37,152 nucleotides of DNA from contig NZ_JAGCNF010000150.1 of the NCBI RefSeq assembly GCF_017646085.1, forward strand, positions 1 to 37,152, read 5' to 3'. Numbering within the stretch: the first letter of the stretch is position 1; every line of letters starts with the position of its first letter. Positions 25,671 to 33,982 of the stretch are shown here, one piece after another. A program made the position numbers and the translations under genes. Under the pieces are notes generated by a model that was not told the DNA's origin, did not search any database, and saw only the letters and a program-made list of their open reading frames with translations. Source of the DNA: Campylobacter sp. GTDB lineage: Bacteria > Campylobacterota > Campylobacteria > Campylobacterales > Campylobacteraceae.

Positions 25671-26464
25671 GCGACTTTGAATGCAGTATTAATGATCTTT
25701 TAGAATTTATCGAGCTAACTAAAAAATATAGCGGCAATGATTTAATAAGCAAAAAAGAGATTGTAAAAAATAAAATAGCTCATTTTGCCAAACATAAAGA
25801 GATAGATAGTATGCATACCTTGTGCGGCAAATTTCAGTATGATAAGATCTTTAGGCAAGAACTTTTAAATTTAATAACCATAAATGAGACATATTTTATG
25901 CGTGAGCTAAACCAGCTAAACTCAGCTATGCAATACGCCAATACTCTAAGCATAAGTGGTAATACAGTTAAAATTTTATGCGCTCCATGTAGTAGCGGAG
26001 AAGAGGTGTATTCGCTTGGAATTTTAGCTAAAACCATTGGAATTGATAAATACCGCCTAAAAATCACTGGAATTGATATAAACTCTGATATGATTCAAAA
26101 ATGCAAAGAGGGAATTTATAACGAACGATCAGTTAAAAATATTAGGCAATCTCAAAAAGAGATATATTTTAAAAAAGTCAATTCTGATTATAAAATTAAA
26201 CAAGAACTAATGCCAATGATTGAATTTAAAACTATAAATATATTTAATGATTCACTCTTTGCACTTGGGCAGTTTGATATTATTTTATCTAGAAATATGA
26301 TGATATATTTTGATGAGAATTACCGACTTTTGACCATTGAGAGATTTGCTAAAATTTTAAAGCCATATGGGCGAATTTACTTTGGTAGTGCTGATTTGGT
26401 ACCATACTGCGATCTATATAGCAAAATAATAGACCTATCAGGTACCTATTATGAAAAAGTATAA
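25667..26464 (+). CDS. cheR: Chemotaxis receptor methyltransferase CheR
   Basis: SAM-dependent methylation of chemoreceptor glutamates, the counterpart of CheB. The 265-residue product has a short helical N-domain, the INETYFMRE motif (~residues 71-79, usual TxNxTxFFR), SAM motif I ILCAPCSSGEEVYSLGI (~105), a GIDINSDMI stretch (~142) and FDIILSRNMMIYFDE (~204), matching CheR's CRNVxIYF. It is translationally coupled to cheB. Its 3' end overlaps the 3' end of the convergent MFS gene by 16 bases, so antisense interference between the transcripts is possible. Confidence 0.93.
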   Translation: MSDFECSINDLLEFIELTKKYSGNDLISKKEIVKNKIAHFAKHKEIDSMHTLCGKFQYDKIFRQELLNLITINETYFMRELNQLNSAMQYANTLSISGNTVKILCAPCSSGEEVYSLGILAKTIGIDKYRLKITGIDINSDMIQKCKEGIYNERSVKNIRQSQKEIYFKKVNSDYKIKQELMPMIEFKTINIFNDSLFALGQFDIILSRNMMIYFDENYRLLTIERFAKILKPYGRIYFGSADLVPYCDLYSKIIDLSGTYYEKV

Positions 26465-27645
26465 CGCCTATATATGATAAAATAATATAAAGCACCAAAT
26501 AAAAATATAACTGCCATTAAAAAGGTAATCATCGCTAAACTCACCCCACTTTCATAAAGCACCCCAATCATAAAGGATATGGTAGCAGATACCAAATAAT
26601 ATATCATATCCTTATAGGCTATTACTCTACCATAAAATCTCTTATCGCAGCTATTTTGTAACATTGTAAAAGTATATGACCATAATGTAGAGGTGCAAAA
26701 TCCAGCCGCTACCAGTCCAATTAACCCCAAATAATAATCAAACTGCAACACAGCCCACAACCCAATACCTAAAAATTCCCCAATAAATAACCATATCAGT
26801 GTTTTATTATTTATAAATTTGCTCAAAATCATAGGCCCAACTACTAAAGAAATCGCCCGAGTCATATTCATAAAACCAATTATAAGAGAAATACTCATAA
26901 TCTCTTTATACTGATACTTTGCCATTAATGCAATTAAATTATCATACGCAGTTACCCCAACAAATGAGTGCAAAAATATTATATGCATTAAAACTGGATT
27001 TGCTCTTATATACCCTAGCCCCTCTTTCATCATATTAAAAATATTTTGACTAGTTGTTTTAATAACTACTGGTGCTTTAAGCCTACTAATAAGCCCTAAT
27101 CCCACAATATAAAGTCCAAAATCAAACAAAAATGACGCCTTTATCCCAAAATAGTGGATAAAAATCCCAGCCAATCCCATCCCAGCAGTATATGAGACCG
27201 CCCAAATGATAGAATGAATCTCATTGGCTAATTTTAAATTTTTTTTAGTCATCAAATTTGGCAGTAGACTCATCTCAGTTTGAAAATAGACAACCCCAAC
27301 ACCCATCCGTACAAAAATAATAATAAAAAGCAACCAAAGCAACGAAATATCATCTATAAAAATCAGCATAAAAACAGTAATAATCTCTATAAAAAGCATA
27401 AGCATCATTAATTTTTTAGGGCTAAATTTATCCACAATGACGCCATTTATTGGTGCTAGTAATACATTTGGGATAAATGCCATCGCAGCAGCTAAAGTAA
27501 TAGCCCACACAGGTGCATCAAGCTCAATAAGCAAAGCAAAAATCCCTGTATGAGAAAACCACATACCAAAATAACATATAAACTGCACTGAGCTTAGTAC
27601 TCTTAAATTTGGCTTATATCGAAGTAAAATATAATATTTTTTCAA
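26449..27645 (-). CDS. MFS transporter (EntS/DHA-like)
   Basis: Inner-membrane major facilitator with 398 residues and about 12 helices. The loop after TM2 (INGVIVDKFSPKKLMMLML) matches the family motif GxxxDrxgrr(k). The start FLSSVQFICYF-type N-terminus and overall layout resemble the MFS_3/EntS exporters for siderophores or drugs, but there are no siderophore genes nearby to specify substrate. It stands alone on the minus strand between cheR and a small lipoprotein gene. Substrate unknown. Confidence 0.85.
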   Translation of the reverse strand: MKKYYILLRYKPNLRVLSSVQFICYFGMWFSHTGIFALLIELDAPVWAITLAAAMAFIPNVLLAPINGVIVDKFSPKKLMMLMLFIEIITVFMLIFIDDISLLWLLFIIIFVRMGVGVVYFQTEMSLLPNLMTKKNLKLANEIHSIIWAVSYTAGMGLAGIFIHYFGIKASFLFDFGLYIVGLGLISRLKAPVVIKTTSQNIFNMMKEGLGYIRANPVLMHIIFLHSFVGVTAYDNLIALMAKYQYKEIMSISLIIGFMNMTRAISLVVGPMILSKFINNKTLIWLFIGEFLGIGLWAVLQFDYYLGLIGLVAAGFCTSTLWSYTFTMLQNSCDKRFYGRVIAYKDMIYYLVSATISFMIGVLYESGVSLAMITFLMAVIFLFGALYYFIIYRRYTFS

Positions 27646-27760
27646 TTATCAACCTTGTTTTTATTATTTAACTACTTTAATTTAAAGCGCAATAATACAT
27701 ATTTACAAATAAAAAAATAATAAAATAAAGTTTCATTTTTGAACTAAACTTTAAAAAAAT

Positions 27761-27801
27761 TTTCATTTTAAATGAAATATTTACTAAAAATTTTATAGAA
27801 T
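27761..27801 (+). promoter_or_regulatory. Promoter region of the small lipoprotein with dyad TTTCATTT-T-AAATGAAA
   Basis: An 8-bp inverted repeat separated by one base spans 27761-27777, and a second TTTCATTTT lies 30 bases upstream (27731-27739). A -10-like TATAGAAT follows at 27794-27801, with AAGGA at 27818-27822 ahead of the ATG. The dyad sits in the -35 region, a typical position for a regulator site. The regulator is unknown and the DNA is very AT-rich, so chance is possible. Confidence 0.4.
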
Positions 27802-27828
27802 ACAAAGAAAAACTTTAAAGGAATAAAA

Positions 27829-28062
27829 ATGAAAAAAATTTTAGTAACTAGTGCTTTAGTAGCTGGAATATTTTTTAGTGGATGTACTACAAGTTTAACT
27901 CAAGCATATAGTGATACAGTAAATAGCATTAATGAGACAGCAAGAGAAATCAATGCTAAGAATGAAGAAAAGAGAAATAAAAATAATAAAAGTACAAATA
28001 CAAATAATAAGTATGAAGCATTAAGCGAAGATGGAGATACTAGATTTGGAACAGTGTATTAA
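27829..28062 (+). CDS. Small lipoprotein, unknown function
   Basis: 77 residues: a signal peptide with lipobox IFFSGC (Cys19 acylated) and a mature part rich in Asn, Lys and Glu (NEEKRNKNNKSTN) that looks helical then disordered. No family recognised. It has a strong AAGGA ribosome-binding site, its own promoter-like region and a terminator, so it is a monocistronic, probably well expressed envelope lipoprotein. Confidence 0.75.
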   Translation: MKKILVTSALVAGIFFSGCTTSLTQAYSDTVNSINETAREINAKNEEKRNKNNKSTNTNNKYEALSEDGDTRFGTVY

Positions 28063-28123
28063 TATTTTATAGCTTACACTAAAATCATCTCCCCAAGTAA
28101 ATCTCTTTATTTTTAACTTCATT

Positions 28124-28158
28124 TTCTCTTACTTTAGATTTAGAGTAAGAGAAGTTTT
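28124..28158 (+). terminator. Rho-independent terminator after the small lipoprotein
   Basis: TTCTCTTACT (28124-28133) pairs perfectly with AGTAAGAGAA (28144-28153), followed by GTTTTGATTTT. It lies 61 bases after the lipoprotein stop and isolates that gene from mqnC. Confidence 0.7.
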
Positions 28159-28219
28159 GATTTTCTTTAATTACGCTCTCTTTACAATTTTAATAAGCTT
28201 GAATTTTGCCAGTTTTTGA

Positions 28220-28225
28220 TACAAT
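28220..28225 (+). promoter_or_regulatory. Probable -10 box for mqnC
   Basis: GATACAATA contains TACAAT, five of six to the consensus, 27 bases before the GTG start and after a T-rich stretch. No other candidate lies between the upstream terminator and mqnC. Confidence 0.45.
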
Positions 28226-28252
28226 ACACTATAAAAATTTTAAGGAAATTAT

Positions 28253-29299
28253 GTGAGTAGATTAAGTGTTGATGAGGCTCTAGACCTTATCAAAAATGGA
28301 GATTTAAGGGAGCTTGGAGAGTTAGCAAGTGCTAAAAAGTTGCAGTTGCACCCTGAAAAAATTACAACATTCATTGTCGATAGAAATATTAACTACACCA
28401 ATACCTGCTGGGTTGATTGTAAATTTTGTGCCTTTTATAAACATGTTAATGAAGAAGATGCTTATCTACTAAGCTTTGATGAAATCGATCGCAAAATAGA
28501 TGAGTTAATTGCAATTGGTGGGACTCAAATTTTATTTCAAGGTGGCGTCCATCCAAAATTAAAAATACAATGGTATGAAGAGCTAGTCTCTCACATTGCT
28601 ACAAAATATCCAAATATTGATATTCACGGTTTCTCAGCTGTAGAGATAGATTATATCGCAAGAGTCTCTAAAATTTCAATTCCAGAGGTTCTTTTAAGAT
28701 TAAAAAATGCTGGATTATACAGTATTCCAGGAGCTGGAGCTGAAATTTTAAGCGATAGAGTTCGTGATATCATTTCACCTAAAAAATGCTCTAGCAGCAC
28801 CTGGCTAGAGGTACATAAAGAGGCTCATAAAATTGGTCTAAAAAGCACAGCAACAATGATGTTTGGTACAGTTGAGAGCGATGAAGAGATTGTAGAACAT
28901 CTAGATAAAATCCGTACTCTTCAAGATGAGACTGGCGGCTTTAGAGCGTTTATTTTATGGAGTTTTCAATCGGCCAATACTAGGCTCATTGCCGAGCATC
29001 CACACATCAAAAAGCAATCACCAAATAGGTATCTACGCCTACTAGCTGTATCACGACTATTTTTAGATAACTTTAAAAATATTCAAAGTAGCTGGGTTAC
29101 ACAAGGCTCATATATAGGACAATTAGCCCTTAAATTTGGCGCAAATGATCTTGGTAGTACAATGATGGAAGAAAATGTTGTAAAAGCAGCAGGTGCTAGC
29201 TACAGAATGAGTCAAGCCCAAATGATCGAGCTTATCAAAGATATTGGCGAATTTCCAGCTAAACGAAATACAAATTATGATATTTTGGAGAGATTTTAA
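28253..29299 (+). CDS. mqnC: Cyclic dehypoxanthine futalosine synthase (radical SAM)
   Basis: Cyclises dehypoxanthine futalosine in the futalosine menaquinone pathway. The start is a GTG at 28253 with AAGGA six bases upstream; the ATG two bases earlier reads straight into TGA. The 348-residue product has the radical SAM cluster motif CWVDCKFC (Cys52, Cys56, Cys59), the QGGVHPKLKIQWYEE stretch (~95) and GLYSIPGAGAEIL (~158) characteristic of MqnC. With mqnE at 13257 the window holds both radical SAM steps; the two are about 14 kb apart and separately promoted. Confidence 0.94.
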   Translation: MSRLSVDEALDLIKNGDLRELGELASAKKLQLHPEKITTFIVDRNINYTNTCWVDCKFCAFYKHVNEEDAYLLSFDEIDRKIDELIAIGGTQILFQGGVHPKLKIQWYEELVSHIATKYPNIDIHGFSAVEIDYIARVSKISIPEVLLRLKNAGLYSIPGAGAEILSDRVRDIISPKKCSSSTWLEVHKEAHKIGLKSTATMMFGTVESDEEIVEHLDKIRTLQDETGGFRAFILWSFQSANTRLIAEHPHIKKQSPNRYLRLLAVSRLFLDNFKNIQSSWVTQGSYIGQLALKFGANDLGSTMMEENVVKAAGASYRMSQAQMIELIKDIGEFPAKRNTNYDILERF

Positions 29300-29313
29300 T
29301 CTCTTCTTTTTAT
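29289..29313 (+). terminator. Rho-independent terminator overlapping the mqnC stop
   Basis: AGAGAT (29289-29294) and ATCTCT (29299-29304) form a 6-bp stem with a TTTA loop, followed by TCTTTTTAT. The loop includes the first two bases of the TAA stop. It separates mqnC from the convergent phosphopantetheinyl transferase. Confidence 0.65.
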
Positions 29314-29334
29314 TACCCATAAATTTAAAAGATT

Positions 29335-29928
29335 TTAAAATATTGCAACACTATAAATAAAGCTTTTATCGCTACATTTTATAATCTCTCCAAAAGCTCC
29401 TAAACTCTCATCGCTAGCCATATCAAGTGCATAAAATCCTAAATTTAAAAGCTTTATCCTAGCCTCTTTTAATGTCCAAATTTTATAAAATTCAATCAGT
29501 TGATTTTTAGAGTTAGCAACCCTTAATCTTTGTTCCTTACTAAAACAAAAATCTATATGGGCGCTAAAATTTCTATCTTTTATAAACTCCAAATCCACCC
29601 CTACCCTAGCAGTACTAATAGCCAAAATAGCACAATTATCGCTATGGCTTAATGAGGTATAAAGTGGTATATTTTTAATATTTTGATAGTTTTTTTCAAA
29701 ATAAATTTTTAAAGACCTAGAGATTTTAAATTGACTATTTTGAGCCAAATTTGGACTATTTTTAAGCTTTATTTTATCATTTAGACTCAAATCATCATAA
29801 CTATAATTATCAAATTTATCACTAAAAAGTAGTAAAATTTCCCCATCTTTTAATTCAAAATTATCCAAATTTAGCAAATCAAATCGCTCAAATTTATCTA
29901 AAACAAATTTAAGATACCAGATTTTCAT
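29335..29928 (-). CDS. Sfp-type 4'-phosphopantetheinyl transferase
   Basis: Activates carrier proteins by attaching phosphopantetheine from CoA. In 197 residues the family motifs are present: SLSHSDNCAILAIS (~92-105), the magnesium-binding VGVDLEFIKDR (Asp112, Glu114) and FYKIWTLKEARIKL (Trp151, Lys154-Glu155). This is the broad-specificity Sfp class used for secondary-metabolite carrier proteins, not the small AcpS of primary metabolism. The start overlaps the MMPL exporter stop (TAATG), placing it in the LolA-like/MMPL transcript of the polyketide-like cluster, so its likely targets are the cluster's own carrier proteins. Confidence 0.88.
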   Translation of the reverse strand: MKIWYLKFVLDKFERFDLLNLDNFELKDGEILLLFSDKFDNYSYDDLSLNDKIKLKNSPNLAQNSQFKISRSLKIYFEKNYQNIKNIPLYTSLSHSDNCAILAISTARVGVDLEFIKDRNFSAHIDFCFSKEQRLRVANSKNQLIEFYKIWTLKEARIKLLNLGFYALDMASDESLGAFGEIIKCSDKSFIYSVAIF

Positions 29929-32150
29929 TACTTAATTTTGCTATTATAGGTAGCATACAAAAGAGCAAAATATGCTAACAAAAACATACATAAAGCCGTA
30001 CTAACTCCAAAACTAAACACTGCATAAGTAGCACTAAATCCAAGCATTCCAAAAGATATAATACTAGTTAAGCTAGCCAAAATAATGCCAAAATATCTCT
30101 CACGCAAAGCCAAATTTAAATTACTAGCAAATAGCACATAATCCACCCCAATAGTACTAGCTAAAATAAATCCAAAAATGGTAAAAATATTAAAACTAAC
30201 CCCGGCTAAAAGCATTATAGCAACACCTATAAATGTCCCAAACAATATAATCCCAACCATCACGCACGCCCTAGCAAAGCTAAAAAAGAATAAAAATATC
30301 CCAAAAGCGCATACATAAGCTAGAAGTTTTAAATATATTGCATACTCTTTTGCTATGGTAAAATTATTACTAATGCTTTGTGTAAGATTAAAATAACTAG
30401 CATTATATTTTTGCAAAATCAAATCAAATTCATCGCTAAATCCAACATCAGAACCGATAAAAATTAAATTCGTATCACTATCGTAAATAAATGGCTCAAG
30501 CGGGTTATTTTGATCAAATTGAGAATTAAACTCATCAAAATTTATGGGGCTAAATTGAGATATATTTTCTAATGAGTTTTTCACTAAATTTAAATCAATT
30601 CCAAGCTCCTTATAAGCTTTTAAAATCTGCTCATTTTTAGCATAATTTTTCAAAGCTAGTTTTAGCTTTATTTGCTCATTTTGACTTAATAAAATCTTGC
30701 TAGCACCTTGATAATTTGTAATATTTAACTCGCTTAAAAGCTTTATTTCTTTTGCTATTTTATCATCATTTGGGCTAAAATTTAATGCTATAAAGCTACT
30801 TTGAAATGGATTTTGGCTAATTTGTAAAAACTTCTTACTTTGAGCTAATAGCTCATCATTTAGCGATGAGTAGTTTCTAATATCATCTTTAAAATCTATA
30901 CTTGGTAAAATATAGATAAAAAATATAATCACACCAAAGACAAATATTGCCATAAAAAATATCAATATTCTTTTAAATTGCAAGATATAAAAGTTAAATT
31001 TTATAAACCCATCAAGCGCTAAATCAAAAATTTTATAGCTTTTAAATTTGCTATTTTCTAAGATATATGGTAGTAAAAAATATGTAGCTATAAACGCACC
31101 TACAAGACTAAAAATAGATATAACAGCTATCTGTTTTAAAAAACCAATTGGAGCTAAAATAAATAGAGCATAGCCTAAAATTGTGATGAATAATCCAATT
31201 AAAAATATCTTTAAAAATCGCCTTATATCATCTTTTTTAATAGCACGACCTTGCACATATCCTAAAAAATGCATCGCAAAATCTAGTATAAGCCCAATTA
31301 AACTAATACTAATAATAATACTAAAAAGTGTTATCTCATCAAATATTAAAAATGCTCCACTAAGCCCACATAAAAAGCTAAAAATAATGACAATAATAAG
31401 CTTAAATATACTATAACTACCAAATGCCAAAATCAACAAAATTCCAATCATTACCAAAGAGAGACTACCCATTATAATACTCTCTTTATTGCCCTCATCT
31501 TTAGCAAATCCAGCAAAAATCTCACTTCCAATAATGAGCAATTCATCCCCATTTTTTTTAGCATTTTCTTTAGCAGTTTTATAAAATTCCAATAGCTTAG
31601 AACTACTAAAATTATCACCTAAAACCCCATAAGCAAAGTAATAAATTTGGTTATTATAAGTAGCTTTTAGGCTTTGGGTTTTTAAATCTAGTGTTAAATT
31701 ACTAGGCATTAAAAGTGTAGAATATGAGTTAAAATTTAAAAAATCATTAGGAATAATTCGGTAGTTAAATGGATTAAATAAATTACTTGCATTAGAGGCA
31801 AAAAACTGCTCTGGTTCATATAAAATTTGATTAAAAATTTTCCTATTTATAGTAGCCAAACTAGTATTATTAAGTGCTGTTAAAAATTTCTGATCAATAT
31901 CATATGTAAGCTTAAATTCGCTAAAAATTTCACTACTACTAAGCTCTTGTAAAAGCTTAAAATTTGAGCTTAAAAACATAATATTTTTAGCATTTTTACT
32001 TTGCATACTCTCTAAAATTGCTGATTCATTAGAATCTAAACTAATAAGAGTGTAAATATCACTTTTAACCTTATTAAGCGAACTAAAGATAAATCCAAGC
32101 ATTAAAAGACTAAAAGTCAAAAATATAATATATATAAGATGTTTTTTCAT
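29928..32150 (-). CDS. MMPL/RND-family lipid-type exporter
   Basis: A 740-residue RND-superfamily protein of the MMPL type: one N-terminal helix (~5-24), a large periplasmic loop (~30-225), a five-to-six-helix bundle (~228-375), a second start helix (~395-415), another periplasmic loop (~420-600) and a final helix bundle (~608-735). Aspartates lie within or near the helix bundles (for example LILDFAMHFLG and GVDYVLFAS), as expected for proton-driven transport. Such MMPL proteins appear in aryl-polyene clusters as inner-membrane exporters, paired with a LolA-like carrier, which is what precedes it here by one base. Confidence 0.87.
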   Translation of the reverse strand: MKKHLIYIIFLTFSLLMLGFIFSSLNKVKSDIYTLISLDSNESAILESMQSKNAKNIMFLSSNFKLLQELSSSEIFSEFKLTYDIDQKFLTALNNTSLATINRKIFNQILYEPEQFFASNASNLFNPFNYRIIPNDFLNFNSYSTLLMPSNLTLDLKTQSLKATYNNQIYYFAYGVLGDNFSSSKLLEFYKTAKENAKKNGDELLIIGSEIFAGFAKDEGNKESIIMGSLSLVMIGILLILAFGSYSIFKLIIVIIFSFLCGLSGAFLIFDEITLFSIIISISLIGLILDFAMHFLGYVQGRAIKKDDIRRFLKIFLIGLFITILGYALFILAPIGFLKQIAVISIFSLVGAFIATYFLLPYILENSKFKSYKIFDLALDGFIKFNFYILQFKRILIFFMAIFVFGVIIFFIYILPSIDFKDDIRNYSSLNDELLAQSKKFLQISQNPFQSSFIALNFSPNDDKIAKEIKLLSELNITNYQGASKILLSQNEQIKLKLALKNYAKNEQILKAYKELGIDLNLVKNSLENISQFSPINFDEFNSQFDQNNPLEPFIYDSDTNLIFIGSDVGFSDEFDLILQKYNASYFNLTQSISNNFTIAKEYAIYLKLLAYVCAFGIFLFFFSFARACVMVGIILFGTFIGVAIMLLAGVSFNIFTIFGFILASTIGVDYVLFASNLNLALRERYFGIILASLTSIISFGMLGFSATYAVFSFGVSTALCMFLLAYFALLYATYNSKIK

Positions 32151-32672
32151 CTAGTTAAATTTAAATTCATTTATAGTCTTATCGCCATTTGCCTCATCAA
32201 AACTCATAATTTCAATATGCTCTTTGCCGCTAATGTTGATTTGATTAAATATCTTTTTTAGCCATATATTTTTTGGTTTTAAATTTAGTTGCCACTGTGC
32301 TTTATTGCCACTTAGGGTTATATCAAACTGCTCTTTTATAGAGTCAAAATCAAAACTTAATAGGCTTAAAATTAACTCTTTATCATAGTTTTGTTCTAAT
32401 TTTTGCCATACATTTTGAGCATTTGCGATCCAAATTCCATCTTTTGTGATTTTAGATTTTTGTTTAATTGGCGATGTTATACTCCATATCAATTCACCAT
32501 TTGCAATCTCAAACTCACCCCTGCTTTGTAAAACCTGATCAAAGTGCTTTAAATGCTTGTTTTGAATAAATTCACCTTTAGTTGAATTTGAGTGAATTTG
32601 TTGTAAATATTCTAAATTAAAAGCATATAAATTTGATAAAAAAATTATAAAAAAAACAGATAAAAATCGCAT
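32151..32672 (-). CDS. LolA-like periplasmic lipid/lipoprotein carrier
   Basis: Predicted secreted 173-residue protein: signal peptide 1-17 with cleavage near NLYA/FN, then a LolA/LolB-type half-barrel with the typical openers GEFIQNKHLKHFDQVLQSRGEFEI and WSITSPIKQKSKITKDGIWI (beta strands), and QLNLKPKNIWLKKIF later. It is not the housekeeping lolA by context: it heads an operon with an MMPL exporter and phosphopantetheinyl transferase, as in aryl-polyene clusters, where a LolA-like protein is thought to carry the lipidic product across the periplasm. Confidence 0.82.
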   Translation of the reverse strand: MRFLSVFFIIFLSNLYAFNLEYLQQIHSNSTKGEFIQNKHLKHFDQVLQSRGEFEIANGELIWSITSPIKQKSKITKDGIWIANAQNVWQKLEQNYDKELILSLLSFDFDSIKEQFDITLSGNKAQWQLNLKPKNIWLKKIFNQINISGKEHIEIMSFDEANGDKTINEFKFN

Positions 32673-32684
32673 AAAATACCCTAA

Positions 32685-32696
32685 ATCATTAATGAT
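32685..32696. promoter_or_regulatory. Perfect palindrome ATCATTAATGAT in the divergent control region
   Basis: A perfect 12-bp palindrome, with flanks that give AAATCATTAATGATAATTT. It lies just after the predicted minus-strand start (TAGAAT -10 at 32711-32706). The sequence is partly similar to a Fur box, but the match is not complete; an operator for the LolA-like operon is inferred. Confidence 0.45.
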
Positions 32697-32720
32697 AATT
32701 TGGGAATTCTAGCAAAAATA

Positions 32721-32742
32721 TGTTAATATTAACAATTATGAT
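32721..32742. promoter_or_regulatory. Palindrome TGTTAATATTAACA plus plus-strand -10
   Basis: A perfect 14-bp palindrome (32721-32734) followed by TATGAT (32737-32742), a fitting -10 for the halogenase-like gene whose AGGAG ribosome-binding site is at 32764-32768. On the other strand the same palindrome falls in the -35 region of the TAGAAT promoter. A dimeric regulator bound here could control both arms. Confidence 0.5.
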
Positions 32743-32773
32743 TTTTAAATTTAGTGATATTTTAGGAGTTTCT

Positions 32774-33982
32774 ATGCGCTGTGTGGATGTTTTAGTTATT
32801 GGCGGTGGCCCTAGCGGGAGCATTGTAAGTGCGTTATTAAACAAACAAGGAATTAAGGTTTTATGTGTTGAAAAGGAAAAATTTCCTCGCTTTGTAATAG
32901 GCGAGAGTCTATTGCCAAACTGTATGAATATCTTGCGTGAGGCTGGATTTTTAGAAGCAGTTGAAGCATATGGATTTCAGTACAAAAATGGGGCTGCATT
33001 TAGCTGGAAAGATGAATATAGATATTTTGATTTTTGTGACAAATCTAGCAATGGCGATGGTACAACATTTCAAGTTCAAAGGGCAGTTTTTGATAAAATT
33101 TTAATAGATGAAGCAATAAAGCAAGGCGTTGAAGTATGCTTTGAAACTGCTGTAGAAGATATAAATTTCTTAGATCAATACACAGAAGCAACACTATCAG
33201 ATGGCCAAAAAATTCAAGCAAAATATATAATAGACGCTAGTGGATACGGTAGAGTTTTACCTCGCAAGCTAAACCTAGAAGTGCCTTCAACTCTATCTCC
33301 TAAAAAAGCTTATTTTACACATATTAAAGATAATATTGATGAAATTCTATACGATAGAAAAAAGATTTTAATTACAACCCATCCTGAATTTAGAGATGTT
33401 TGGTTTTGGCTAATTCCTTTTTCTAATGGTCGTTGCAGCATTGGAGTAGTAGGCGAAGAATCTAGATTAAATATAAACTCAAGTGACGAAGATACCCTAA
33501 AACATCATGTTTATCTAGCCCCGATGTTAAAAAGGCTTTTAGAGAAAGCAGTTTGGGATACGCCTATTAGGACAATTAGCTCATATTCTAAAGATGTTAA
33601 GCAACTATATGGTCACAGATATGTGCTTTTAGGCAATGCAAGTGAATTTTTAGACCCAGTATTTAGTTCAGGAGTTACAATTGCTATGGTTTCAGCTAAG
33701 CTTGCAAGTCAAGTTGTAACAAAGATATTAAATGGTGATCAAGTTGATATGCAAAAAGAGTATGTAGAACCGCTAATGTTTGGTATCAATACATTTAGGA
33801 CATATGTTGAGGGTTGGTATAATACTAAATTCCAAGATGTAATCTACGCAAAAGATGAAAATCATAAAGTAAAAAGGCAAATTTGCTCTATTTTAGCAGG
33901 GTATGCGTGGGATCATACTAATCCATATGCAACCAGATCCAATGAAGCATTAGAAGTATTGGCTCAAATTTGCAAAAGATAA
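32774..33982 (+). CDS. FAD-dependent halogenase-like oxidoreductase
   Basis: Start taken at the ATG at 32774 because AGGAG lies five bases upstream and the product begins RCVDVLVIGGGPSGS, the dinucleotide-binding fold (GGGPSG); a start at 32720 would put 18 unlikely residues ahead and lies in the promoter palindrome. The 402-residue flavoprotein has GESLLPNCMNILREAGF (~43-59), the K-x-GA-x-F motif with Lys71, WFWLIP at 210-215 fitting the flavin-halogenase WxWxIP motif, and a late LGNASEFLDPVFSSGV (GNA in place of the usual GDA). Flavoproteins of this kind occur in aryl-polyene clusters. Whether it halogenates, hydroxylates or desaturates is unknown. Confidence 0.82.
   Translation: MRCVDVLVIGGGPSGSIVSALLNKQGIKVLCVEKEKFPRFVIGESLLPNCMNILREAGFLEAVEAYGFQYKNGAAFSWKDEYRYFDFCDKSSNGDGTTFQVQRAVFDKILIDEAIKQGVEVCFETAVEDINFLDQYTEATLSDGQKIQAKYIIDASGYGRVLPRKLNLEVPSTLSPKKAYFTHIKDNIDEILYDRKKILITTHPEFRDVWFWLIPFSNGRCSIGVVGEESRLNINSSDEDTLKHHVYLAPMLKRLLEKAVWDTPIRTISSYSKDVKQLYGHRYVLLGNASEFLDPVFSSGVTIAMVSAKLASQVVTKILNGDQVDMQKEYVEPLMFGINTFRTYVEGWYNTKFQDVIYAKDENHKVKRQICSILAGYAWDHTNPYATRSNEALEVLAQICKR

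Noticed and set aside
28251-28256. ATG at 28251 as start of mqnC
   Set aside because: It is followed at once by TGA; GTG at 28253 is in frame with MqnC and has AAGGA six bases upstream.
32685-32696. Definite Fur box
   Set aside because: Only part of the 19-bp consensus is matched; reported as an unassigned palindrome.
32720-32773. Longer start for the flavoprotein at 32720
   Set aside because: Would add 18 residues before the FAD fold, places the start in the palindrome, and lacks a ribosome-binding site; 32774 has AGGAG at proper spacing.
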